Source: Salinarimonas ramus (GTDB taxonomy: Bacteria > Pseudomonadota > Alphaproteobacteria > Rhizobiales > Beijerinckiaceae). From it: 64,000 nucleotides of DNA. Shown here piece after piece: positions 26,656-35,900 of this stretch. A program made the translations under genes and the position numbers. Position 1 is the first letter of the stretch; each line of letters begins with the position of its first letter. The DNA lies in the NCBI RefSeq assembly GCF_014645695.1, contig NZ_BMMF01000010.1, positions 1 through 64,000 on the forward strand. The letters run 5' to 3'. The notes beneath the pieces were generated by a model, which was given only the letters and a program-made list of their open reading frames with translations, was not told where the DNA came from and did no database searches.

Positions 26656-27909
26656 ATGCCGCAGGCACGCCCGCACGATCGCCCGCAGGCTCGTCACGAG
26701 ACCCGAGCCGGCGCGGTGCTCGCCGGTGCGACCGAGCGGCTGCGGGCCGCCGCGCGGCTGAGGGTCACCGCCTGGCTCGTCGGCATCCTCGCCGCGCTCG
26801 CCATCGCCTTCACGCTGCGCGAGACGCAGATGGTGACGATGCCCCTCGCCTTCGCCTTCTTCCTCGCCATCGCGGTCTGGCCGGTGAGCGCGGCGGTGAG
26901 CGCCCGCACGCCCCGGCGGCTGAGATGGCTCGGGCCGGCGGCGGGGCTCCTCGTCATCCTCGTCGTGCTCGGCGCGTTCGCCGCCGGCATCTGGGCCGCG
27001 GCCGGGCAGGTCGCCGAGCGGCTCCCGGCTTACGCGGACGAGGCGGGCGAGTGGTGGCAGACCGTGACGGGCGAAGGCGCCGGCGCGGGGCAGGAGCGAT
27101 CGACGAGCGAGGCCGCCGCCGCGTCAGCCGCATCGCAGGCCGGCTCCAGCGACGACGCCCGCAGCGACGTCGCCGTGGAGAGCGCGCTCGCCGGGCGGCT
27201 CGGCGGCGGCACGGCCGACAACCTCCTCGACCGCGTCGCGTCCTATGCGGACACGATCCTCTCCTCGGTGGCGTCCGTGGCGGCCGGTCTCGTAGCGATC
27301 CTGTTCTTCACGCTGCTCATGCTGATCGAGGCGCCGACCTGGAAGGGCAAGCTGCATTCGCTGGCGCATGACGGCCACGAGCGCGGCTGGGCCCGGTCCG
27401 TGGACGCGATCGCGCAACGCTTTCGCTGGTACCTCGTCATGCGCACCATCCTGGGCGCCATCACCGGAACGCTCTACGGGCTGTGGACCTGGGCCTTCGG
27501 GCTGGAGTTCGCCCTCGTCTGGGGCCTGCTCGGCTTCCTTCTGAACTACGTGCCGACGATCGGCTCCCTCGTGGCGGGCACCCTGCCCGTCGCCTTCGCG
27601 CTGTTCACGCAGGACATCGGGACGGCCGCGATCATCGCCGCCGGTCTCCTCGTCATCGAGCAGGTGATGGGCAATTTCGTCGATCCGCGGCTGCAGGGCC
27701 GCGAGCTGTCGCTCTCGCCGCTCGTCGTTCTGTTCTCGGTTCTCGCCTGGGGCTGGATCTGGGGCATTCCCGGCGCGCTTCTGGCGGTTCCGCTGACGGT
27801 TCTGATCACGGTCGTCTTCGCCCACGTCTCGGGGCTGCGCCGGATCGCGCTCGTCCTCTCCGACGAGCCGGACTACCGGAAGCTGGAAGAGAAGACGAAG
27901 CCCCGCTGA
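26656..27909 (+). CDS. AI-2E family transporter
   Basis: A 417-residue polytopic membrane protein of the AI-2E/PerM family. After a basic cytoplasmic N-terminus come two helices (VTAWLVGILAALAIAFTL and MPLAFAFFLAIAVWPVSAAV) and a third (PAAGLLVILVVLGAFAAGIWAA). A periplasmic loop (about residues 125-195) is unusually rich in Ala, Ser and Asp/Glu. The C-terminal half has the family's best conserved stretch (LGFLLNYVPTIGSLVAGTLPV, IIAAGLLVIEQVMGNFVDPRLQGRELSLSPLVVLFS) and GIPGALLAVPLTVL. Substrates in the family vary (AI-2 export, Na+(Li+)/H+ exchange), so none is assigned. It is divergent from rmuC; an intrinsic terminator follows. Confidence 0.9.
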   Translation: MPQARPHDRPQARHETRAGAVLAGATERLRAAARLRVTAWLVGILAALAIAFTLRETQMVTMPLAFAFFLAIAVWPVSAAVSARTPRRLRWLGPAAGLLVILVVLGAFAAGIWAAAGQVAERLPAYADEAGEWWQTVTGEGAGAGQERSTSEAAAASAASQAGSSDDARSDVAVESALAGRLGGGTADNLLDRVASYADTILSSVASVAAGLVAILFFTLLMLIEAPTWKGKLHSLAHDGHERGWARSVDAIAQRFRWYLVMRTILGAITGTLYGLWTWAFGLEFALVWGLLGFLLNYVPTIGSLVAGTLPVAFALFTQDIGTAAIIAAGLLVIEQVMGNFVDPRLQGRELSLSPLVVLFSVLAWGWIWGIPGALLAVPLTVLITVVFAHVSGLRRIALVLSDEPDYRKLEEKTKPR

Positions 27910-27944
27910 GCCGATCCGCGAGGGTCGGGCGAGGATCGAGCGAG

Positions 27945-27982
27945 AAAGAAGCCCCCGGACGCGTCGCGCCGGGGGCTTTCGT
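27945..27982 (+). terminator. Intrinsic terminator after the AI-2E gene
   Basis: GCCCCCGG (27951-27958) pairs perfectly with CCGGGGGC (27969-27976) across a 10-base loop, with AAAGAA before and TTTCGTT after. The A-rich flank on the left means it can also work on the opposite strand for the leftward PRC-barrel gene. Confidence 0.8.
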
Positions 27983-28028
27983 TCGTGACGTGGCTCGACG
28001 CGCGGACGGCGCGCGGGAGCGTCCGCCC

Positions 28029-28565
28029 TCAGCCCTCGGTCTCGTCGGTATCGAGGCCGAGCGGGCCCTGGACCTCGAGGCGCGGGTAGTCCTCCCAGCG
28101 CTGGACGACGCCGGGGAGGTTGCGAATGTCGGCCTCGGTCACGCCGCGGACGTAGAAGTCGTCGCCGCGTCGGGTGACGCGCGCGAGCGGCAGCGCGACC
28201 TTGCGCTCGTCGAAACCGAGGAAGCCGCCATGGTCGAAGACGACCCAGCGCTCGCGATCGGGCCCGAGGACGATCTTGTCGACCTGCCCGATCACGTCGC
28301 CCGAGGGTGCGCGCAGCTCCGCGCCCTCGAAGTCGACGATGGTGAGCGGACCGCGGCTCTCGTTGGAGGGAGGCGGCAGGCGGTAATCGTCGCCGAGCAG
28401 CCGCAGCGCGTCGGAATAGCCGCCGTATTCGGTGAAGCCCTGCTCTCGCGGCGGCGGCCGATCCGGAGGATTGCCGGCGGCGCCCTGGGCGAGCGCCGGT
28501 GACGCGAGGAGAAGGGCGGCGAGCGCGCCCGCGAGGGGCGCCGTATGTCTGATGCGGTAGGTCAT
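28029..28565 (-). CDS. Secreted PRC-barrel domain protein
   Basis: A 178-residue exported protein with an N-terminal signal peptide (HTAPLAGALAALLLASPALAQG, cleavage near ALAQ). After a Pro-rich linker, residues about 70-150 form a PRC-barrel beta domain: LRAPSGDVIGQVDKIVLGPD, RWVVFDHGGFLGFDERKVALPL. Such domains occur in photosynthetic reaction centre H subunits, RimM, and many small periplasmic proteins. The adjacent gene is a paralog with the same signal-plus-PRC layout and the same GGFLGxxxxxVAxP signature. Function unknown; periplasmic location is inferred from the signal peptide. Confidence 0.85.
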   Translation of the reverse strand: MTYRIRHTAPLAGALAALLLASPALAQGAAGNPPDRPPPREQGFTEYGGYSDALRLLGDDYRLPPPSNESRGPLTIVDFEGAELRAPSGDVIGQVDKIVLGPDRERWVVFDHGGFLGFDERKVALPLARVTRRGDDFYVRGVTEADIRNLPGVVQRWEDYPRLEVQGPLGLDTDETEG

Positions 28566-28583
28566 GCATCACTATCGCGAAAC

Positions 28584-28607
28584 GGCCGCCCGGGGTTCCG
28601 GGCGGCC
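28584..28607 (-). terminator. Hairpin between the two PRC-barrel genes
   Basis: GGCCGCCCGG and CCGGGCGGCC form a perfect 10-base stem with a GGTT loop. It lies after the stop of the upstream PRC gene (leftward strand) and only 18 bases before the start of the next. The following T tract on that strand is weak (GTTTC), so it may be an attenuator or a Rho-assisted stop. Confidence 0.5.
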
Positions 28608-28647
28608 GCCATCGATACGCTCGCGCATTTCAGCGCAGGCGAGCGCG

Positions 28648-29136
28648 TCACTCCATCATGCGCATCTCGATGGGCGACATGCCGTCGAGCACGGTGTACC
28701 CGGCATCGCCCTCCTCGTACTCGGCCATGGCCTCGAGCTCGTCCTCCGTCATGGAGACGAGGACGAGGCTCTCCTCGCCGCGCGCGGCGAAGCGATCCAT
28801 GGGAATTGCGACGTCGTCGTCGCCGATCCCGAGGAAGCCGCCGACCTCGAGCACGATGTAGTGCGTGCCGTCGGCACCCACGACGATCTCCTCGACCTCG
28901 CCGATCTCCTCGCCGTTGATGCCGTAGACCTCGACGTCGTCGAGATCGTCGGCGGTGGCGAAGACCGTCGAGATGCCGCCGAGCGCGCCGGTCGTCTCCA
29001 TCGGAGCCGTCTCGGTCATCGGCGTCGTCATCGGCGCGGTCTCGGTCACCATCTGCGCATGGACCGGCGCGGTCGAGAGCGCGGTGGCGGCGGCGAGCGC
29101 GAGGGCGCTGCCGAGGGTCGTGCGGAACATGGTCAT
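28648..29136 (-). CDS. Secreted PRC-barrel domain protein with Thr/Pro/Met repeat
   Basis: A 162-residue exported PRC-barrel protein, paralogous to the one at 28029. Signal peptide about residues 1-28 (GSALALAAATALSTAPVHAQ). The mature N-terminus carries a TETAPMTTPMTETAPM repeat, then the PRC domain: DLDDVEVYGINGEEIGEVEEIVVGADG and VLEVGGFLGIGDDDVAIPMDRF. The protein is very acidic. An ATG two codons downstream is an alternative start. It is divergent from the bufferin operon, with about 210 bases between them containing two copies of CTGGTCTCAGG (near 29146 and 29178). Confidence 0.85.
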   Translation of the reverse strand: MTMFRTTLGSALALAAATALSTAPVHAQMVTETAPMTTPMTETAPMETTGALGGISTVFATADDLDDVEVYGINGEEIGEVEEIVVGADGTHYIVLEVGGFLGIGDDDVAIPMDRFAARGEESLVLVSMTEDELEAMAEYEEGDAGYTVLDGMSPIEMRMME

Positions 29137-29235
29137 GAAAAATCTCCTGGTCTCAGGACGCCGCGCCGTCAGCGCGGCTGGTCTCAGGGCAAACGTCCGG
29201 CGACGGGAGAGGTTTCCCCGGCGAGCCGAGCTCGT

Positions 29236-29249
29236 TCACGCATGCGTGA
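29236..29249. promoter_or_regulatory. Perfect palindrome TCACGCATGCGTGA upstream of the bufferin operon
   Basis: A 14-base perfect palindrome about 100 bases upstream of bufA and 7 bases before a GTAACG element. Its position suits a binding site for a second regulator of the operon or of the divergent PRC-barrel gene. Confidence 0.4.
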
Positions 29250-29255
29250 GGCCGC

Positions 29256-29281
29256 GTAACGCGCCATGCGCCCGGCGCGAA
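29256..29281 (+). promoter_or_regulatory. ECF (SigF-like) promoter candidate of the bufferin operon
   Basis: GTAACG at 29256-29261 and CGAA at 29278-29281 are separated by exactly 16 bases. This matches, with one difference, the GTAACC-N16-CGAA element described for Caulobacter SigF-dependent promoters, which drive DUF2282/DUF692 operons of this same type. It lies 68 bases before the bufA start codon. Confidence 0.55.
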
Positions 29282-29348
29282 GCTGGGTTGCGGCACCGAG
29301 AGACGGGCCGCTCGCAGATCACGATCAGCAAGACCAGAGGGAACAACC

Positions 29349-29630
29349 ATGTCTCGCACGACCAAGCTCGCCCTCGCCGGCTCCGTCGCCGCCGCCCTCT
29401 CCCTCGCCGCCGCGCCGTCCTTCGCGCAGTCGAGCGACATGGAGAAGTGCTACGGCGTCGCGCTCGCCGGAGAGAACGACTGCGCCGCCGGCCCCGGCAC
29501 GACCTGTGCCGGCACCTCCACAGTCGATTACCAGGGCAATGCCTGGTCCCTCGTGCCCGCCGGCACCTGCGAGACCATCGAGACGCCGCTCGGCCCCGGC
29601 TCGCTCAGCGAGATCCAGCGTCCGGCCTGA
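29349..29630 (+). CDS. bufA: DUF2282 bufferin-type RiPP precursor
   Basis: A 93-residue secreted precursor. Residues about 1-26 form a Sec signal peptide ([23 protein letters not shown]). The mature part has four cysteines at positions 34, 45, 53 and 74 in the DUF2282 pattern [35 protein letters not shown] and AGTCETI. In bufferins these cysteines are modified by the partner DUF692 (MNIO) enzyme, giving thiooxazole-type rings that bind copper, so the product protects against copper stress. The gene heads a four-gene operon and starts after GAGGGAAC. The C-terminal tail ([16 protein letters not shown]) is unstructured. Copper binding is knowledge of the family, not visible in the sequence. Confidence 0.92.
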   Translation: MSRTTKLALAGSVAAALSLAAAPSFAQSSDMEKCYGVALAGENDCAAGPGTTCAGTSTVDYQGNAWSLVPAGTCETIETPLGPGSLSEIQRPA

Positions 29631-29712
29631 TGCCGGCACGCGGGCGGGTGGGGGCGAGCGCGGTCCGGCCGCGCGCTCCCGCCCGTCGGCTTCGAGAGGA
29701 GGGAGCCCCGTC

Positions 29713-30579
29713 ATGACCCGCCTGCCGAACGATGCCGGCATCGGCTTCAAGGCCCTGCACTACGAGGCGATCATCGAGGAGCGGCCGGCTCTCGGCTTCC
29801 TCGAGGTGCATGCCGAGAACTACATGGGCGCCGGCGGCCCGGCGCATGCGCGGCTCGGGCGGCTGCGGGCGGAGTATCCGCTCTCCGTCCACGGGGTGGG
29901 GCTCTCCATCGGCGGACCGGGCCCCCTCGACGAGACGCATCTCGCGCGGGTGAAAGCCGTGTGCGACCGCTACGCGCCGGAGAGCTTCTCCGAGCATCTC
30001 GCCTGGTCGACGCACGAGGACGCCTTCCTCAACGACCTCCTCCCCCTGCCCTATACGGGCGAGACACTGTCGCGCGTGTGCGACCACGTCGATCGCGTGC
30101 AGGAGCGGCTCGGGCGCAAGCTCCTCCTCGAGAACCCCTCGACCTACCTCCTCTTCGAGGCCTCGACGTTCGCCGAGACCGACTTCCTCGGCGAGATCGC
30201 GCGGCGCACCGGCTGCGGGCTGCTGCTCGACGTCAACAACGTCTTCGTCTCGGCGACGAACCACGAGACCTCGCCGGAGGCCTATCTCGACGCGTTCCCG
30301 CTCGATCGCGTGGGGGAAATCCATCTCGGCGGGCACGCTCGCGAGGAGATCGACGGCGGGCCGTTCCTCGTCGACGCGCACGGGACGCCCGTCGCCGATC
30401 CGGTGTGGGCCCTCTTCGAGCGCGTGATCGCCCGCACCGGCCCGCTGCCGACGCTGGTGGAGTGGGACAACGACGTCCCGGACTTCCCCGTCCTGCAGTG
30501 GGAGGCGGCCCACGCGCGCAGCGTTCTGCGTCGCCACGAGCGCCCGCGGCTTCCCGAGCGGGAGCTGGCCCGTGCCTGA
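29713..30579 (+). CDS. bufB: DUF692 multinuclear non-haem iron oxidative enzyme
   Basis: A 288-residue TIM-barrel MNIO enzyme from the ATG at 29713; a longer open frame upstream overlaps bufA and is not real. Conserved metal-binding segments are visible in order: [60 protein letters not shown] and [11 protein letters not shown]. The family uses two or three iron ions to oxidise cysteine side chains of RiPP precursors. Here the substrate is the DUF2282 peptide encoded 82 bases upstream. Its stop overlaps bufC by 8 bases, so enzyme and partner protein are translationally coupled. No signal peptide, so modification is cytoplasmic and precedes export. Confidence 0.94.
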   Translation: MTRLPNDAGIGFKALHYEAIIEERPALGFLEVHAENYMGAGGPAHARLGRLRAEYPLSVHGVGLSIGGPGPLDETHLARVKAVCDRYAPESFSEHLAWSTHEDAFLNDLLPLPYTGETLSRVCDHVDRVQERLGRKLLLENPSTYLLFEASTFAETDFLGEIARRTGCGLLLDVNNVFVSATNHETSPEAYLDAFPLDRVGEIHLGGHAREEIDGGPFLVDAHGTPVADPVWALFERVIARTGPLPTLVEWDNDVPDFPVLQWEAAHARSVLRRHERPRLPERELARA

Positions 30580-31363
30580 CCTCGCCACGATCTTCGCGCG
30601 CGAGACCCACGCCGCCGTTCTCTCCGGAGCGCCGGTGCCCGCGGGTCTCACCGCGCGTGATCCCACGCAGGTGGCGCGGCGCTTCGCGGTCTACCGCAAC
30701 AACGTCGTCGTCTCGCTGGTGGAGGCGCTGGCGACGCGCTTCCCGGTGATCCGCCGGCTCGTGGGCGAGGATTTCTTCCAGGCGACGGCACGTGCCTTCA
30801 TCGCCGCGAACCCGCCCCGCTCGCCGGTGCTCACCGTCTACGGCGACGCGTTTCCCGGCTTCCTCGCGGGCTTCCCGCCGGCCGCCGCCCTGCCCTATCT
30901 CGCCGACGTGGCTCGGCTCGAGGCGGCACGCACGCACGCCTATCACGCGGCCGACGCGGAGCCGCTCGCGAGCGACACGCTGCTCGAGGTCTGCGCGCGC
31001 GATCCGGGCACGTGGGGTCTCGTGCCCCATCCGGCTCTTCGCGTCGTCGCCTCGCGCCATCCGATCCTGTCGATCTGGCGCATGAACCAGCCGGGCGCGA
31101 CGCCGGGACCGCTCGCGAACCCCACGGGCGAGACAGCGCTCGTGGCGCGCCCCGCGCTCGACGTGCGGGTCGTGCTCGCGGAGCCCGGCGAGGGGGCCTT
31201 CGTCATCGCCTGCGCGGGCGGCGCCTCCTTCGAAACGGCTGCGGAGGCCGCCCTCGCGGACGCGCCCGCCTTCGATCCGTCACGGGCGCTCGCCCGCATC
31301 CTCGCCCACGGCCTCGCGGCCGGCATCCGCCTCGATCCGACCGACACGGGAGCGCAACGATGA
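30572..31363 (+). CDS. bufC: DUF2063 partner protein of the DUF692 enzyme
   Basis: A 263-residue protein with the N-terminal DUF2063 domain: [53 protein letters not shown] and [14 protein letters not shown]-terminal domain contains the NQPG segment (SIWRMNQPG) typical of the family. DUF2063 proteins bind the precursor leader/signal region and present it to the MNIO enzyme. The original DNA-binding label of DUF2063 is thought to be misleading. The gene overlaps bufB at its start and bufD at its stop (ATGA at 31360-31363). Confidence 0.92.
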   Translation: MPDLATIFARETHAAVLSGAPVPAGLTARDPTQVARRFAVYRNNVVVSLVEALATRFPVIRRLVGEDFFQATARAFIAANPPRSPVLTVYGDAFPGFLAGFPPAAALPYLADVARLEAARTHAYHAADAEPLASDTLLEVCARDPGTWGLVPHPALRVVASRHPILSIWRMNQPGATPGPLANPTGETALVARPALDVRVVLAEPGEGAFVIACAGGASFETAAEAALADAPAFDPSRALARILAHGLAAGIRLDPTDTGAQR

Positions 31364-31863
31364 CCGCCACCTCCGACCTCACCGCCGCTCCGGCTCCCGC
31401 CACGGCGACGTCTGCCCGGCGAACGGGCGCGCCAGGTCTCGTCGCACGCGCCATCGGGGCGCTCGACGCCGTGCCCTGGTCGGTACCGGCCGTCGCGCTG
31501 CGGATCTTCCCCGCGGCGGTGTTCTGGCAATCGGGGCAGACGAAGCTCGAAGGCTTCGGCCTCGCCCAGTCGACCTTCTTCCTGTTCGAGCACGAATACG
31601 CGCTGCCGGTGATCGACCCCGTGCTCGCGGCCTACCTCGCCACGATCGCCGAGCACGTCTTCCCGGCGCTTCTCGTGCTCGGGCTCGCGACGCGCCTGTC
31701 CGCGCTCGCGCTCCTGGTGATGACGCTCGTCATCCAGGTCTTCGTCTATCCGGGCGCATGGGTGACGCACGGCCTGTGGGCGGCGTGCTTCCTCGCGCTG
31801 ATCGCGAAGGGGCCGGGAGCCCTCTCCCTCGACCGGCTGGTCGCTCGCCGCTGGGGCGCATGA
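31360..31863 (+). CDS. bufD: DoxX family membrane protein of the bufferin operon
   Basis: A 167-residue membrane protein with four predicted helices. After an Ala/Thr-rich N-terminus come [24 protein letters not shown], the DoxX signature, then [37 protein letters not shown] and [15 protein letters not shown]. DoxX proteins commonly close buf operons. A role in electron supply, export or membrane protection has been suggested but is not settled. It starts inside the bufC stop codon. The next gene is convergent. Confidence 0.9.
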   Translation: MTATSDLTAAPAPATATSARRTGAPGLVARAIGALDAVPWSVPAVALRIFPAAVFWQSGQTKLEGFGLAQSTFFLFEHEYALPVIDPVLAAYLATIAEHVFPALLVLGLATRLSALALLVMTLVIQVFVYPGAWVTHGLWAACFLALIAKGPGALSLDRLVARRWGA

Positions 31864-31900
31864 CGCCGATCCGGTGCGTGACGCCGCCGACGAGTGCGCC

Positions 31901-32221
31901 TCAGCCCTGGCGCTCGGGGGTGCGCACGACGAGCCCGTCGAGGTCCTCGCGCACCCGGATCTGGCAGGAGAGGCGCGAGGTCGGCCGCACGTCGAAGGCG
32001 AAGTCGAGCATGTCCTCCTCCATCGGCTCCGGGTCGCCCACCTTCTCGCGCCAGGCCTCGTCGACGTAGACGTGGCAGGTGGCGCAGGCGCACGAGCCGC
32101 CGCACTCGGCCTCGATGCCCGGCACGCCGTTGCGCACGGCGTTCTCCATCACGGTGGAGCCCGGCTCGGCCTCGACCGTGCGGGCCTCGCCCTGGACGTC
32201 GATGAAGGTGATGCTGACCAT
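31901..32221 (-). CDS. [2Fe-2S] ferredoxin, adrenodoxin/FdxB type
   Basis: A 106-residue ferredoxin with the C-x5-C-x2-C-x36-C ligand spacing of vertebrate-type ferredoxins: Cys40, Cys46 and Cys49 in [11 protein letters not shown] and Cys86 in RLSCQIRV. The conserved acidic helix [17 protein letters not shown] used to dock with reductases and cytochrome P450s or iron-sulfur assembly proteins is present. No isc genes lie nearby, so it may serve a P450, a hydroxylase or general electron transfer; candidates such as IorAB are too distant to link. It is on the opposite strand from the bufferin operon and 112 bases from the Hpt gene. Confidence 0.9.
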   Translation of the reverse strand: MVSITFIDVQGEARTVEAEPGSTVMENAVRNGVPGIEAECGGSCACATCHVYVDEAWREKVGDPEPMEEDMLDFAFDVRPTSRLSCQIRVREDLDGLVVRTPERQG

Positions 32222-32333
32222 GGGGTCTCCCGAAGCGATCGTGCGGGCGCACGGCGCGGAGCGTCGCGTGCGCGAAGAGGTCGACGGGGAAGTGTGCGCT
32301 GCGGCGCGAGCTGTCAAGCGCGAGCGTCGCCGT

Positions 32334-32687
32334 TCAGGCGCCGGGCGGGGCGTTTTCCGCAACGGTGCGGGCGATCTCGGCGCGCGTCTGGGCGGCGGCC
32401 TCGTCGAGGGCCGCCACCTCCGCAGCGATCGGCGCGCCCGCGCGCAAGGCGTGCTCGCAGGCTTCCGCGCAGGCCGCGATCCGCGCGGCGCCGACGCCGC
32501 GTGCCGAGCCCTTGAGCGTGTGCGCCGCGTCGATCCGCGCCTTCGCCTCCCCCTCACCCGCGATGATCGGCGGCAGGCGCTCGAGCTGCCCCTCGAAGAG
32601 GCCCAGAACCTCACGCGCGAGGTCCGCGTCGCCGAAGGTCTGGGCGTCGAGATGGGCGCGGTCGAGGAGCTGTGGACGATCGGTCAT
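32334..32687 (-). CDS. Hpt domain phosphotransfer protein
   Basis: A 117-residue single-domain histidine phosphotransfer protein. The phosphorylated histidine is His56 in [16 protein letters not shown], the Hpt signature, and the rest is a helical bundle ([20 protein letters not shown] before it, [13 protein letters not shown] after). Such proteins pass phosphate between hybrid kinases and response regulators, for example in ChpT-like or cell-envelope pathways. It starts at the ATG 32687 and is divergent from the giant coiled-coil protein, sharing a promoter gap that contains a CtrA-like motif. Its partners are not in the window. Confidence 0.9.
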   Translation of the reverse strand: MTDRPQLLDRAHLDAQTFGDADLAREVLGLFEGQLERLPPIIAGEGEAKARIDAAHTLKGSARGVGAARIAACAEACEHALRAGAPIAAEVAALDEAAAQTRAEIARTVAENAPPGA

Positions 32688-32776
32688 GAGGGCTGTCGGC
32701 GGGCGCTTTCGAGGGGTGCGTGAGGAGCGTGAAAACCGTTGTCCACCGATCGTTTGCCACGGCGGTAACCATAGCG

Positions 32777-32791
32777 TTAACGAAAAGCTAA
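32777..32791. promoter_or_regulatory. CtrA-like site TTAA-N7-CTAA between Hpt and giant protein genes
   Basis: TTAACGAAAAGCTAA matches the CtrA recognition pattern TTAA-N7-TTAA except for one base. It lies in an A+T-rich patch of the 269-base divergent gap, 90 bases from the Hpt start and 166 bases from the giant protein start. Similar one-mismatch sites lie at 43319 and 46916. Confidence 0.45.
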
Positions 32792-32956
32792 AATCGGCCG
32801 CGGGGTCGGGTTTCCTTAAGCCCTGCGCGTGTCTACAGTCGCGGCAAGATCGCGGCAGTCCGTCGCGGCCCTGGAGGCGGGCCGTTCCGGGCGTGGCAGC
32901 GGGGGCGTGACGATGCCTCCTCTCCGCCGCGGAGTTGCGTTGATCGAGGCGGCGAC

Positions 32957-35900
32957 ATGGCAATCGAGAAGAAGCTCAAGGACCCGGCGGAAGCGGCGCT
33001 GTCGGCCATCGAACAGGCGCTGAACCTCGATTCGAGCGATGCGAAGGCGCGAGACGACGCCGCGCGCGCGGACGAGGCCGGCCACCGCGCGGCCGAGACC
33101 GTCGACATCGACGCCGCGTCGGCCGCGACCGCCCCCTCCCCCGACGAGGCCCGCATCGCCGAGGTCCGCGCGAGCTTCGCCGAGGAGCTGCGCCTGCCGG
33201 AGGTCCGCGAGGACGAGCTGATGCGCATGACCGGCTCCGCCGAGGCCGCGCAGCAGGAGGGCCGGACCGCCACCGCGGAGGCGGGTCGCTCCGAGCCGCT
33301 GGCCTTCGGCCCCGACACCTCCCGCGTCGCCAACGACGACCGCGCCAACGTCGGCGCGCTGATGCAGGCGCTCCAGGCGCGGCCCTCGCGCAAGCCCTAC
33401 GTCTATGCGGCGATCGCCTCCCTCGCCTGGATCGCCGGGCTGATCGCCGTCGCCGCCGCCGAGAGCGGCCTCGGTTCGCTCGCCGGCCACTGGTCCTCCG
33501 CGGAAACCGCGGTCGCGCTCGTCCTCGTGCTCGCGCCGATCACCTTCCTGTTCACCGGCGCGATCCTCGCCGTGCGCTCGCAGGAGATGAAGCTCGTCGC
33601 CCGCTCGATCCGCGAGGTGGCCATGCGGCTCGGCCAGCCCGAGACCTTCTCCACCGACGCCGTGCAGACCGTCTCGCAGGCCGTGCGCCGCGAGGTGGCC
33701 GCCGTCGGCGACGGCATCGAGCGCGCGCTCGCCCGCGCCGGCGAGCTGGAGACGCTGGTGCGCTCCGAGATCGCGACCTTGGAGCGCGCCTATTCCGACA
33801 ACGAGATCCGCATCCGGTCGCTGGTGGACGAGCTCGTCGCCCAGCGCGAGAGCATCGTCACCAACGCCGAGCGCGTGCGCAGCGCCATCGCCGGCTCGCA
33901 CCAGACCCTGACGCAGGACCTGGAGAGCGCCTCCTTGCGCATCGTCGAGGCCATCGGCGCCACCGGCGAGCGGGTCTCAGGCTCCCTCGACGCGCAGGGC
34001 GCCTCCATCACGCTCGCCCTCGGCAAGGCCGGCGAGCGCGTGGTGGAGGACATCGGGGCGCGCGGCGAGGAGCTGCTGGTTCGCCTCTCCGGCGCCGCCG
34101 ACGAGATCAAGCTCGGCGTCGCCGCGACGGGCGAGGACCTGACGCGCGCCCTCGACGAGCGCGCCCTCGCGCTCACCGCCGGCCTCGGCGAGACGGCGGA
34201 CGCCGTCACCCGCTCGCTGTCGACGACGGGAGAGAGCGTGGTCGCCTCGCTCACCAGCCAGGGCGAGGAGATGCGCGCCGCCTTCGAACGCACGGCGCTC
34301 GCGCTCGAGACGAGCTTCGTCTCCCGCGGCGAGGAGCTCGACGCCCGCCTCGCCAAGACCGGCGAGATCGTCTCCGGCGACATCGCCATGCGCGGCGAGG
34401 CCATCGGCGCGCGGCTGGAGAGCGCCGGCGAGACCCTGGTCACGCGCCTCGACGCCACCGGCGAGCGCGTGGTGGGCGCCATCGTCGAGCGCGGCGACGC
34501 GGTCCGCGCCGAGATCGCCTCCGCCGGCGAGAGCATCGCGGCGTCGGGAGACGCGGCGCGCGGGCGCATCGAGGACGCGGCGACGAGCCTCGTCGTCTCG
34601 CTGTCGGAGCGCGGCGACGCGCTGGCCGGGCGCCTGGAGAGCACGGCGGAGCGCCTGGACGCCTCCTTCGTCGAGAATGGGCGTGCGCTGGAGGAGCGCC
34701 TCGGCGCCACCGGCGACCGCCTCGCCGACCTCATCGAGACCCGCGCCGGTGCCGCGACGGCCGCCATCGAGCGCGCCTCCGACGACGTCGCCGGCACCCT
34801 GGCCGCCCGCACCGACGCCTTCCGCGCCGCCTTCGACGAGGCCGCGCAGGCACTCTCGGCGGCGCTCGGCGAGCATCGGGACGCCTTCGGCAAGAGCGTC
34901 TCCGAGCACGAGCAGGCGCTCGCACGCGCGCTCGAAGAGGGCGCGAACCGCACCCGCGAGGACCTGGCCATCACCGGCAAGGAGGTGGTGCGCGCCATCA
35001 CCACTCAGGGCATGCGCATCAACGAGGCCCTGCAGAAGACCGGCGAAGGCCTCAACGAGACGGTGGGCGCCCGTGGCGGCGAGCTCGACCGGCTCCTCTC
35101 CGAGCGCCTGACGGGCTTCGAGAGCGTCATCGTCGAGCGCGGCGGCGCGCTGGCGGAGCGGCTCGGCGCCACGGCGCAGGAGATCGACGGCTCCATCGCC
35201 GACAAGCTGACGCGGCTGGAGGCCACCATCGTCGAGCGCGGCGGCGACCTCGCCGAGCGCTTCGGGCGCGACGTCGAGACCTTCGCCACCACGGTCGTGG
35301 ACCGCTTCGGCGAGATCGACCGCGTCATCAACGTCCAGGGCGCCGCCCTCGCGGACACGCTCGCGCAGAGCGCGCGCGCTGCGACGGAGACGATCGAGAC
35401 GCAGCTCGCCTCCCTCGAGGCACGCTCCGAGAAGCGCGCCCTGGAGATCACCGCCACCTTCGACGAGCTCGTCGCCAAGGTCGACCAGAGCCTGGGCGCC
35501 CGCTCCAGCGCGCTGAACGAGGCGCTCGTGGTGCGCACCGGCGAGATGGCCCGCGTCCTGGCCGAGGGCGGCCGCGAGGTCGCGCGCTCGCTCGAGACCC
35601 GCGCCGCCGAGATCGGCGACATCGTCGCCGCGCGCTCCGCCGCCCTGTCCGAGACGCTCTCGGGCAAGGCCGACGAGATCAACGCCGTGCTCGGCGGGCG
35701 CGCCGAGGAGATCGCGCAGACGCTCGACAGCCGCGTCGCCGAGCTCGAGACCCGCGTCGTCGGGCGCCTCGAGAGCGTCGCCGACACGCTCGACGCCCGC
35801 GGTCGCGCCATCGACGAGCGGCTGGAAGCCCGCGCCGAGAGCCTCGCCGCGCTCTACGACGCCAGCGGCAAGCAGATCGACGAGACGCTGGCCGCCCGTG

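Noticed and set aside
29266-29712. In-frame extension upstream of the DUF692 gene.
   Set aside because: It runs through the bufA gene in another frame and is Ser/Pro/Arg-rich noise; the MNIO domain begins at 29713.
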